Source: a virus. Taken from it: DNA of 41,594 bases. The number at the start of each line of letters is the position of its first letter. The stretch's first letter is position 1. The position numbers and the translations under genes are program-made. The stretch covers positions 1 through 41,594 of the IMG/VR virus record IMGVR_UViG_3300024261_000065; one strand, given 5' to 3'. Shown piece by piece: positions 33,396 to 41,594 of the stretch. Below the pieces are notes generated by a model. It saw nothing but the letters and a program-made list of their open reading frames with translations. It did no database searches and had not been told where the DNA came from.

Positions 33396-36300
33396 ATGGC
33401 AACTCGAAATTTAGTACCAAGAGGCAATAATGAAGGTAGTTTAGGAATCGATGGTCAACGTTGGTCCGCACTTCATGTTGCCAGCATATCGACTGATACT
33501 CTAAAAGTAGCAAACATACAGCTTAAAGCAAACGACAATCTACCTTTATTTGTCAAAGGCCCAGGAATTGATGATATTTCAACCAATAATAGCGGACAAT
33601 TTGTTATACAAATGGATAGCAGTTTCTTGGAAGATTTAGGGTTTAACACAACAACAGGTTTAAATGCTGGATTTACAAGAAATAACGGTGAAGCTTTAAC
33701 AAATGACGATTCTATAGCGTCAGGTGATTCTTTAAAGGCAGCAATTCAAAAATTAAATGATGACGTAAGAGGAGTAGCAGTACCTACTACATTAACAGTT
33801 GGTAACTTTGCACCTGCAGCAATTTTAGTAGCTGGGGAAGCTTTTGTTGACGATGATAATCACTTAATGACAGCTGAAGCAATTAATGATAGAATTGAAT
33901 CTTTTGGTTATACAACTAACACAGGTGACATAACAGGAGTTACTGCAGGTGCTGGTCTTTCTGGCGGTGGGCAAGACGGCGCTGTTTCAATTGCCATAGA
34001 TAATACTGTAGTAACAACTTTAACTGACACTCAAATACTCACAAATAAAACTTTAACTACACCTATTTTAACTACTCCAAAAATAAATGACACGTCAGCC
34101 AACCACACATATAATTTTGTCGTTAGCGAGTTAGCTGCCAATAGAAATATAACATTACCTCTTTTAGCTAGTAATGATACCTTTGTTTTTGAAAGCCATA
34201 CTCAAACTCTAGCAAATAAAACTTTGACATCTGCTGTACTAAATACAAATGTTTCAGGTACAGCAATTAAAGATGAAGACAATATGGCTTCAGATTCTGG
34301 CACACATTTAGCTACGCAGCAATCAATTAAAGCATATGTTGATAACCAAGTAGGCTTAGTTGACTTAGATCTTCAAGGTGATGACAACGTTGCTTTAGCA
34401 ATAGATTTAGATAGCGAAGTTCTTACAGTTGCAGGCGGTACAGGTATTAGTACAACAGGTGCAGCTAATACTTTAACAGTTGGTCTTGATAATACCGGTA
34501 TAGCTACCCAGCAAGGTGGATTATTTATTGAGCAAGATTTAGATGTAAACGGTGACCCTGTTCACAGAACAGATGGAAACGGTGATGATTTAACTGTTTC
34601 TTCAATAGGGTCAGGTACAACAATTCCTGTTTTGACACTTAATAAACAAGGTCAAGTAACAGCAACTTCAACTGCTTCAATTGTGACAACGCTTACAGTA
34701 GATGCAGATGGGCCTACGACTTCAGATGTGAGTTTAGCAACAGATGACTTGAAAATTGCAGGCGGTACTGATCTAACTTCAGCAGTCGCAAAAAATGTAA
34801 CAGATGTAACTGTTACACTCGATTTAGATGAAACTGCTGTTATTGACGGTGATAATCAATTAGGAAATGCACAAGCAGCTTGGGCAGGAGGCGACGCATC
34901 ATTTCAATATGGCGATGAAAATACCGTAGCACAATTTACTGTTGACAGAAAAGGTAGACTAACTCAAGCAAAAAATATTGACATTAGCATTCCATCTTCT
35001 CAGGTTAACGACGCAGCATCTGCAAATACTGCAAATAGAATTGTTATAAGGGATGGAAGCGGTGACTTTAGTGCTGATACAATTACAGCAACCCAATTTT
35101 CAGGACCTCTCTCTGGTAGTGTTACAGGAGACGTTCAGGGTAATGTTGCAGGAAACGCAACTTCTGCTGACACTGCAGACAAGTGGGATTCTGCTCGAAC
35201 TATAACATTTGCTACAGGCGATGTAACTGGATCTTTTTCTACTGATGGTTCTGCTGATGTTGCTAATGTTGAACTTACAATTGCAGAAAATAGTGTCGCC
35301 TTAGGGACAGATACTACAGGAAATTACGTTCAGAGCGTAACAGCAGGCGCCGGTATTGCAACGATACCAGCTGCTTCAGAAAGCGCTGATGTAACTGTTG
35401 CTGTTGATGGAGTATTGCTACAGTTAGATGGTTTAGCTCCTCTAGCAGGTGGAGATGACAACGGTAAATTTATTGTTGCAACTGAAGCTAATACATTTGC
35501 GTATGAAAGTGGAGATACAGCAAGACTTAGTCTAGGGCTAGGCTCAACTGATAGTCCTTCTTTTGAAGGAAATACTTCAGGAAATATTCAAATTGGAATT
35601 ACTGGTGACAATAAGATTGATACATCTGAAGGTAATCTTACAATAGACTCAGCTGGAGGAACAGTTACCGTAGACGATCACTTAATTGTTTCGGGTGATT
35701 TAACAGTAAACGGCGATCAGTTTCAAATTGATGGTACTACAATACAGTTAGATGACAACTTAATTGAATTAGGCTTGATTAACAAAGAAGCACCGACTGT
35801 GTCAGTAATAAAAGATTTAGGTTTATTATTGCATGATCATACTGCAGGTGAAGGAGCTGCAGCAACAATTCATAGTATATATTGGGACAATAGCGATTCA
35901 AAATTCAGATTAGAATCAGGTGTTTCAGAAGACAATCAAGGCGTCTTATCAGATGGCACAGCTGCAGGTTTGGTTGTAGGTGCTCTTGAAGCTTCAAGTT
36001 TATCTTTAACAACAGATCTTGCAGTTTCGCATGGTGGTACAGGAGCTTCATCACTTACAGATCATGGAGTGTTAGTGGGGTCTGGAACGGGTGCAATTAC
36101 AGCACTTGCAGTAGGAACTAATGGTCAATTATTAATGGGAAGTACAGGTGTAGATCCTGTATTTGGTACTCTGTCAGCTGGTGATGGTTTAACATCCACT
36201 TCTGATGCTGGATCTTTAGGCTTAGCTGTAGACCTTAAAGCAAATGGTGGTTTAGTTATAGAATCTACAGAAATAGCTGTTGATTTAGGAGCAAGTACTA

Positions 36301-38102
36301 TTACAGGAACATTAGCAGTAGCTGATGGTGGTACTGGTGCTACTTCGCTAGATGATATAGTTAATGCAGCAAATGGCGGAATTACAGTAACTGATGGCGA
36401 AGAAACGGTAATAGGCGGCAACGTTTCTTTATCTTTAAACTTAAATGATCTTACAGCTATAGCAACTAATGGTGAGCATGTCTTAGACGTGGCGAGCGAC
36501 AGTATTGCGATTATCGACAAAGATAATGGTGATGGCGATGTCGTTAATGTTACAAGAAAAGAAACAATTGGCAATCTCATAAGTGCAGCAGCAGGAAATG
36601 GTCTTTCTGCTACAAATGGCGTTCTAGCACTAGACTTAAGCGAAATTGGTGATGGTGCCATTGCATCTGGTGATAAATTCTTAATGTTAGATTCAGATAA
36701 TTCAACAGAGCAGCTTGAAACAATTGATGATATTGGGTCTTATATTTCTAGCGCAACAAACAGCGGTTTGACTTCTTCGAGCGGACAGCTATCATTAGAC
36801 TTAAATGATGTTGCAGCAGCTGGTATTGCTGTTGGCGATGATAGCATTGTGTTTGTTGATAAAAATAGAACAGATAATACATGTGATTATAATAATTCTA
36901 CAACGATTACGATGGATGATACTTCCATCCTTTCAGTAGGAATGACAGTTACAGGAACAGGTATACCTAACGGTGCTACTGTTGATAGTATTACAGACGG
37001 GACCACATTTGAATTATCGGCTGCTACAACTGACGGGCAAGTAACAAATGGTGAACTAACATTTGGGGTTAACGCTACAAGAAAAGAAACGATTGGAGAT
37101 TTAATTACTGCAGTAGCAGGCGCTGGACTTGGCGCATCTTCAGGAGTTTTATCAGTAACAGTTGATGATTCTACAATAGAAATAGATATAGACACAGTTA
37201 GAGTTAAAGATGATGGAATTACATTAGCTAAACTAGCTCCTCTTTCTACTTTATCTATTAACGCAGGTGTAGATGGAAATCGTATAACTGCTGTTGTAAT
37301 AGGTGCTCAAGCAAATGCAACAACGCCAGCTGAGATAACAATTTTAGATCAAGCCGGACTGGCTTCAGACTCTGCTACATCTTTAGCAACGCAGAAATCT
37401 ATTAAGTCTTATGTTGATTCTCAAGTAGGTTTAGTTGATCTAGACTTTACAACTGATACTGTGGATGGAAATGGCGACAAAGTAGCAGGTAGCGTTGATT
37501 TAGATAGTCATACTCTAGCTTTTGCAGGTACAACAAATAAAATTAGTGTAACACACGCTAATCAAGCAATAACAGTAAACGTGGGATCTGATATTGTTCA
37601 GCTAAACGAAGCACAAACGCTAACGCATAAAACTATAAATGCATCTAGCAATAATACAATTACAAATCTTACTACATCTGCAATACATGCAGACACACTT
37701 GTTTTAGAAGCAGAAGGTATTGCTAGTAATGACAACGACACAACTTTACCCACATCGGCTGCAGTTAAAGATTACGTAGACGATCAGCTTGGTCGTTTTG
37801 GTGGTATATTTAGAACAGATAGCAGTGATAACGAACTTGGAGCCAATGTTCAACACAATAGAGACGTAATATTTGATTCTTCTCCTTTAGTTAGATCACA
37901 CTTCGGACCTTTTGGCTTTGATTTAGGCCAGCTTGTAACAGAAGATGAATCAGATCTTACATTCTTTGGTTCGACTTCAACACAAGCTTCTGACAGACAT
38001 TTTCTTGTAATAGGTTCAACTGTTGGCAATGATACAAAAGGTGATTGCAAGTTTACAGGAGCTTCTTTCGTAGCAGGCAACGAAGATCTACAAACACCTT
38101 AA
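33396..38102 (+). CDS. Large tail fibre protein (1568 residues)
   Basis: RBS GTTAGGAATAAG. The N terminus LVPRGNNEGSLGIDGQRWSA (then LHV) is the frequent marine-phage fibre start (LG....RW..L.V). The body is Gly/Thr/Asp/Val-rich and repetitive, typical of beta-solenoid or beta-helical fibres: LTNKTLTTP-type loops, GAGLSGGG, VSHGGTGASSLTDHG and VADGGTGATSLDDIV. Near 766-855 is a module LTVNGDQFQIDGTTIQLDDN...DSKFRLE that is shared with the next fibre. Two RKETIG(N/D)L units (near 1050 and 1229) flank an inserted ~65-residue TVTGTGIPNG domain. No peptidase or lyase motif was found. The role is probably receptor binding. Confidence 0.85.
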   Translation: MATRNLVPRGNNEGSLGIDGQRWSALHVASISTDTLKVANIQLKANDNLPLFVKGPGIDDISTNNSGQFVIQMDSSFLEDLGFNTTTGLNAGFTRNNGEALTNDDSIASGDSLKAAIQKLNDDVRGVAVPTTLTVGNFAPAAILVAGEAFVDDDNHLMTAEAINDRIESFGYTTNTGDITGVTAGAGLSGGGQDGAVSIAIDNTVVTTLTDTQILTNKTLTTPILTTPKINDTSANHTYNFVVSELAANRNITLPLLASNDTFVFESHTQTLANKTLTSAVLNTNVSGTAIKDEDNMASDSGTHLATQQSIKAYVDNQVGLVDLDLQGDDNVALAIDLDSEVLTVAGGTGISTTGAANTLTVGLDNTGIATQQGGLFIEQDLDVNGDPVHRTDGNGDDLTVSSIGSGTTIPVLTLNKQGQVTATSTASIVTTLTVDADGPTTSDVSLATDDLKIAGGTDLTSAVAKNVTDVTVTLDLDETAVIDGDNQLGNAQAAWAGGDASFQYGDENTVAQFTVDRKGRLTQAKNIDISIPSSQVNDAASANTANRIVIRDGSGDFSADTITATQFSGPLSGSVTGDVQGNVAGNATSADTADKWDSARTITFATGDVTGSFSTDGSADVANVELTIAENSVALGTDTTGNYVQSVTAGAGIATIPAASESADVTVAVDGVLLQLDGLAPLAGGDDNGKFIVATEANTFAYESGDTARLSLGLGSTDSPSFEGNTSGNIQIGITGDNKIDTSEGNLTIDSAGGTVTVDDHLIVSGDLTVNGDQFQIDGTTIQLDDNLIELGLINKEAPTVSVIKDLGLLLHDHTAGEGAAATIHSIYWDNSDSKFRLESGVSEDNQGVLSDGTAAGLVVGALEASSLSLTTDLAVSHGGTGASSLTDHGVLVGSGTGAITALAVGTNGQLLMGSTGVDPVFGTLSAGDGLTSTSDAGSLGLAVDLKANGGLVIESTEIAVDLGASTITGTLAVADGGTGATSLDDIVNAANGGITVTDGEETVIGGNVSLSLNLNDLTAIATNGEHVLDVASDSIAIIDKDNGDGDVVNVTRKETIGNLISAAAGNGLSATNGVLALDLSEIGDGAIASGDKFLMLDSDNSTEQLETIDDIGSYISSATNSGLTSSSGQLSLDLNDVAAAGIAVGDDSIVFVDKNRTDNTCDYNNSTTITMDDTSILSVGMTVTGTGIPNGATVDSITDGTTFELSAATTDGQVTNGELTFGVNATRKETIGDLITAVAGAGLGASSGVLSVTVDDSTIEIDIDTVRVKDDGITLAKLAPLSTLSINAGVDGNRITAVVIGAQANATTPAEITILDQAGLASDSATSLATQKSIKSYVDSQVGLVDLDFTTDTVDGNGDKVAGSVDLDSHTLAFAGTTNKISVTHANQAITVNVGSDIVQLNEAQTLTHKTINASSNNTITNLTTSAIHADTLVLEAEGIASNDNDTTLPTSAAVKDYVDDQLGRFGGIFRTDSSDNELGANVQHNRDVIFDSSPLVRSHFGPFGFDLGQLVTEDESDLTFFGSTSTQASDRHFLVIGSTVGNDTKGDCKFTGASFVAGNEDLQTP

Positions 38103-38176
38103 TACTCAAGATATGTAATTTACTTTCTGTTTAAACTTTTTAAATTATACATTAGTTATTAATTAAAAGAAGAAAA

Positions 38177-38467
38177 ATGAAAAACAGAAACATATCTGAG
38201 TCTATGAAGAAATTTTGGGATAGCAAAGGTAAAGACTATCTTGAACAAACAAATAAAAAGCGAAGTGAATCTTTAAAAAATCAATGTATCTGGCTTAAAA
38301 AAGAAGGTGAAAAACCTTTTCCTTGCAATATCGAATTTGTTTTAAGTAAGATTTCAGAAGGATTTTTAATTGTAGACACAAAGAAAAACAGAGAAAAAGT
38401 GTATAGCTTTTTTGGTGAAGTTCCAAGTTTTTTTTGGGCAAAAAAAACAAATAACAATCTTAACTAA
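38177..38467 (+). CDS. Small hypothetical protein between fibre genes
   Basis: A 96-residue basic protein with AAAAGAAGAAAA upstream. No known domain. It is Lys/Asn-rich with several aromatic residues near the end (YSFFGEVPSFFWAKK). It is not built like the flanking fibres. It could be a fibre chaperone or an unrelated moron gene; I see no way to choose from sequence. Confidence 0.65.
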   Translation: MKNRNISESMKKFWDSKGKDYLEQTNKKRSESLKNQCIWLKKEGEKPFPCNIEFVLSKISEGFLIVDTKKNREKVYSFFGEVPSFFWAKKTNNNLN

Positions 38468-38518
38468 TAATTAATATTAAATTAACCAAAATCAAATTAC
38501 TTTTGTGGTTAGTTTACT

Positions 38519-38526
38519 TATAAGTA
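38519..38526 (+). promoter_or_regulatory. Late-promoter-like TATAAGTA
   Basis: Seven of eight matches to TATAAATA, 24 bp before the ATG at 38551. The preceding bases (TAACC...GGTTA, about 38483-38511) could form a weak hairpin. Confidence 0.35.
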
Positions 38527-38550
38527 TAAAAAACGAAAGGAAAAGACAAT

Positions 38551-41500
38551 ATGTCAGCACTTAAGCCTGATACAATAAATAAACACGATTTAGGCACAAC
38601 AAATCTACCTTGGAGAAATCTTTACGTTGATAAAATAATTGCAGGATCTAGAGCAGGTGGAACCTCGTTAGAAATTGGTTCAACAGCGCTTTGGGACGGC
38701 GGAGTTGGTACAGCTTCTAATCTTACAGTATACGGTAACTTAACAGTTGAAGGTACTACAACTACAATTGAGTCAACAACTCTAGTTGTAGAAGATCCAT
38801 TAATTAAGTTAGCAAAGGATAACGATTCAGCTGATGCTATAGATATTGGTTTTTATGGATTATATGATAATTCTGGAACAGATGAGTATGCAGGTATATA
38901 CAGAGATGCATCTGATAACAAATTTAAGCTATTTGTAGACTTGCAGGCTGAGCCTACAACAACAGTAAATGTAGGTGGAGCTGGCTATACTCCTGCGACT
39001 CTTGTTGTAGGAAATCTAGAGGTTGGTACTGCTGTACTTCCTGATGCAGATAATGACGCTACATTAGGTGCAGATCATAATCATTCGAGTGGTGCAGGCT
39101 TAGGATGGTCAGACTTATTTTTGACAGAAACAGCTACAATTTCTTTCTTAAATACCGCTGCTGATGCTATTGACTTATCTTTAACACATACTGGAGGCGC
39201 TTTAACTATTTCTGCCGCTGATAAAATACAGTTTAGAGATACGGGCGCTTTTATAAACTCTTCTGAAGCTGGTCAACTTGATTTAAGTGCTAATGGTGAC
39301 ATGACCGACGCAATTTTACTTACAGCAACAGTTGGTGGAGTTACAATAGACGCAAAGACCGACATTACTTTAGACGCAGAAGGTGATGACATTAAATTCT
39401 TGGCAACAGGTGGAACTGGTGGAGGTGATACAACAGGATTAACATGGTCACAAAGTGCTGCCGGAACATGGACTCATAAAGTAACTACTGCAGATGCTGA
39501 TCTTATTTTCAACATTAATGACTCAGACGGAGGTGGTGATCAAGAATTATTTAGATTAGATGGCTCAGCTAGTTCTCTTGTTATGAGCACAGATCACAAG
39601 ATTGAGTTTAGAGATAATGGTATTTTTGCTCATTCCGGTGCTGACGGTGAATTTACACTTTCTTCAGACGGAAATTCAGCTGATGCGATCAATATCGTTA
39701 CATCAAATGCAGCGGGTGGTATTGATATTGATGCAGGAACTGGTGGTATTTCTATTGATTCAACAGGCGCTTTCTCTATCGATGGCGCTGCTGCTTCAAA
39801 CATTACAGTTACATCAGATACTGATGCTGAAGATTTAACAATCTCGTTAGCACACGAAATTATTACAGCCGGAAACTTTGTAAATGGTGATGTATATGAA
39901 GTATTAACTGCTGGCAATACAGACTTTACTAATGCCGGTGCTGCAGATAGCAATGTTGGCACAGTTTTTACAGCTAATGCAGCAGGAGCAGGAACAGGAA
40001 CTGCAGCAAGACTTACTGGACTTAATTCTTCACTAGTTTTATCTTCAGATGGTACAGGTGCAGATGCATTACAATTAAACACATCTAGAGGTGGTATTGA
40101 TATTTTAAATGGTGGTGCAGCTGGCGGTGAGGACATTGATATTACTTCTACAAATGCTTCGATTAATTTAGAAGCAGGTGAAGCAGTAGGAGCTGCAATT
40201 CAACTAAATGCTTCAAATGCTGCGGGTGGTGTTCAAATCCTTGGTGGTACTGGTGGTTTTGATTTAGACGTAACTGCTGCAGGTGATGGCGCAGGTGACG
40301 GTGCGATTACAATGAATGCAGCAGCAGCATCAACAATTGATGTAGCAGCGGCAAATTTAACATTAAGTACTACAACTAGTGGTAACGTATCAATAAGTTC
40401 AGCTGCAATTGTTGACATTGATGGTGCGAATGTTAAAATTGATGCATTAGATGCAGGTACAATTGACATCGGTGCGAGTGCAGATGGTACATCAGATACT
40501 TCTAATATTAATATTGGTACTTCAGCAACTGCAAGAACAATTACTGTTGGTAATGATGCGTCAACAAAAGTTGATGTTAATGCTCTAGCGATTGAACTAG
40601 ATTCTGCAGGCACTGTAGTTGTGGATGCTGCTTCTACGGCAGTAAAAGCTTTAGACATACACTCAGCGGGTGGTATTGAAATTACAGCTGCCGGTGCAGC
40701 TGGATCAGATATAGACATATCAAATACAGCAGGTTCAGTTAACATCTCGGCTGATGAAGTTGCTACTGATGCAATTACTATCGATGCATCAGGTAATAGT
40801 GGTATTGATATTACAGCAGGTAATGCAGCTAACGATGCAAATGCTAACTTAGATATTGTAGCAATGAATAACTTGACAATTGATGCACAAGGTACAGATG
40901 ATGGTGACGGTGTTGCTATTACATTGGGTACAGATACAACTAATGCACAATTTAAAATTCTCAACAACTCAAATAGTGAAAAGTTTAAGGTTGATGGATC
41001 AGGTGCTATTTTAGCTAGTGGTACATTAACCGTTGGTGCTAATGATACGGGACATGATGTACAATTTTATGGTGCAACTGCAGGAAAACATTTATTATGG
41101 GATGAGTCTGCAGATGAATTAGCACTTATTGGAAATGGAACAAAGCTCTCTTTCTTTGATGCAGAAGGTGGAGAAAACATTTCTGCTGATAATGCTGGAG
41201 CTTTAAGTATTGCTGCAGGTACTCAACTTTCTTTAACTTCACCAACACTAGCAGTAACATCAACTACTGCTGTTACAATAGTAACTCCTTCGCTACAGGT
41301 ATCGAGTGCAACAACAACCAAGCCGACTTTTGAAATTATAAATACAACTGATGACGATAAGGGTTGTGAGTTAAAACTTAAGTCAACTCAAAATGATACT
41401 GCAGGCGTTAATAATGACGTTGCTGGTAAGATTACTTTCTTTTCTAATGACAACGCTGCTCCAGATCCAAATAATCAATCTTACGGACAGATTCAGGTCC

Positions 41501-41594
41501 TTGCAGCTGACGTTACATCTGGTAGCGAATCAGGCAAGATGACTCTTGGTGTTGCAACAACTGGTTCAGGTGCTGTTGCTGACGTTTTAACAAT
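38551..41594 (+). CDS. Large tail fibre protein, 3' end outside window
   Basis: Starts at ATG 38551 after AAAGGAAAAG and stays open to the window end (1014 codons plus two bases). The N terminus has LGTTNLPWRNLYVDKI, the fibre start pattern. It is followed by LTVYGNLTVEGTTTTIESTT and VEDPLIKLAKDN, then GFYGLY and YRDASDNKFKLF, a module also present in diverged form in the 1568-residue fibre. The rest is a low-complexity Gly/Ala/Asp/Thr/Ile repeat (ITSTNASINLEAGE, GGIDITAGNA types) suggesting a beta-solenoid shaft, and then ATAGKHLLWDESADELALIG near 840. GC content is higher than in the rest of the window. Receptor-binding fibre. Confidence 0.85.
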   Translation, partial: MSALKPDTINKHDLGTTNLPWRNLYVDKIIAGSRAGGTSLEIGSTALWDGGVGTASNLTVYGNLTVEGTTTTIESTTLVVEDPLIKLAKDNDSADAIDIGFYGLYDNSGTDEYAGIYRDASDNKFKLFVDLQAEPTTTVNVGGAGYTPATLVVGNLEVGTAVLPDADNDATLGADHNHSSGAGLGWSDLFLTETATISFLNTAADAIDLSLTHTGGALTISAADKIQFRDTGAFINSSEAGQLDLSANGDMTDAILLTATVGGVTIDAKTDITLDAEGDDIKFLATGGTGGGDTTGLTWSQSAAGTWTHKVTTADADLIFNINDSDGGGDQELFRLDGSASSLVMSTDHKIEFRDNGIFAHSGADGEFTLSSDGNSADAINIVTSNAAGGIDIDAGTGGISIDSTGAFSIDGAAASNITVTSDTDAEDLTISLAHEIITAGNFVNGDVYEVLTAGNTDFTNAGAADSNVGTVFTANAAGAGTGTAARLTGLNSSLVLSSDGTGADALQLNTSRGGIDILNGGAAGGEDIDITSTNASINLEAGEAVGAAIQLNASNAAGGVQILGGTGGFDLDVTAAGDGAGDGAITMNAAAASTIDVAAANLTLSTTTSGNVSISSAAIVDIDGANVKIDALDAGTIDIGASADGTSDTSNINIGTSATARTITVGNDASTKVDVNALAIELDSAGTVVVDAASTAVKALDIHSAGGIEITAAGAAGSDIDISNTAGSVNISADEVATDAITIDASGNSGIDITAGNAANDANANLDIVAMNNLTIDAQGTDDGDGVAITLGTDTTNAQFKILNNSNSEKFKVDGSGAILASGTLTVGANDTGHDVQFYGATAGKHLLWDESADELALIGNGTKLSFFDAEGGENISADNAGALSIAAGTQLSLTSPTLAVTSTTAVTIVTPSLQVSSATTTKPTFEIINTTDDDKGCELKLKSTQNDTAGVNNDVAGKITFFSNDNAAPDPNNQSYGQIQVLAADVTSGSESGKMTLGVATTGSGAVADVLT

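Noticed and set aside
36125-40967. Minus-strand open frames of 100-244 codons opposite the fibre genes
   Set aside because: They are mirror frames of Thr/Ala/Gly-rich fibre DNA, with Pro/Ser/Ala/Ile-biased products and no independent start signals.
1-41594. Insertion sequences, integrase, attachment sites, tRNA or rRNA genes
   Set aside because: None seen on reading; no transposase or integrase motifs and no cloverleaf-like sequences were found, though no covariance search could be run.

Overview
The window looks like part of a large, strongly AT-rich, virulent tailed phage genome, probably a marine T4-superfamily-like myovirus of a Gram-negative host. The support is a PIN-PhoH protein, a very large run of tail-fibre genes built from peptide motifs familiar from marine phages, T4-late-promoter-like TATAAATA boxes, a GH24 lysozyme, a GIY-YIG (T5orf172-type) protein, Nudix hydrolases, a DinG/XPD-like helicase and many tightly packed small unknowns. 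No tRNA, rRNA, insertion sequence, integrase or CRISPR array was seen. The host is not identifiable from this window.

Layout. (1) 1-12.1 kb is an accessory block. It holds the 3' end of a ParB-like gene, then genes whose products begin with related short amphipathic N-terminal segments (types: MKITENDLRILIREVL, MKRxEYR, LLxLYVKxLLSE), nearly all followed within the first 11-38 residues by an L-x-E tripeptide. The bodies behind this tag are unrelated: an acidic protein, two HExxH metalloprotease-like proteins, a kinase-fold protein, a Nudix hydrolase, a membrane-anchored GH24 lysozyme, a possible acyltransferase and two unknowns. This resembles the capsid-targeting sequence of T4 internal head proteins, which gp21-type protease cuts after (I/L)xE. 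I infer that the block encodes a set of packaged proteins delivered into the host with the DNA. The Nudix gene is the clearest case of cargo exchange: its tag and ribosome binding site are identical at the DNA level to those of the next gene, direct repeats flank it, and its codon use differs. A tag-only ORF (261-320) looks like an empty cassette. (2) 12.1-14.75 kb has a minus-strand trio (two-TM coiled-coil protein, membrane-anchored class III nucleotidyl cyclase, 12-cysteine mini-protein), a plus-strand holin-like pair and a small coiled-coil protein. (3) 14.8-21.0 kb is a compact plus-strand set: Fe-S helicase, second Nudix protein, a divergent GroEL-like protein lacking the ATP-binding half, several small proteins including a zinc-finger protein and a histone-H1-like protein, a minus-strand sigma-region-4-like protein and PIN-PhoH. 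(4) 21.0-41.6 kb, half of the window, is a run of fibre and other structural genes. It includes a 2342-residue protein with a 60-triplet collagen-like stretch and two large internal duplications, a 1568-residue fibre and a fibre of more than 1014 residues that runs off the end.

How the parts may work together (inference). The fibres give host recognition with swappable modules. The tagged proteins could act at or just after DNA entry on host nucleotides, proteins and cell wall. The cyclase, kinase-like protein, sigma-4-like protein and PhoH would then act on host signalling, transcription and RNA. The most novel candidate system is the common N-terminal tag joined to interchangeable cargo.
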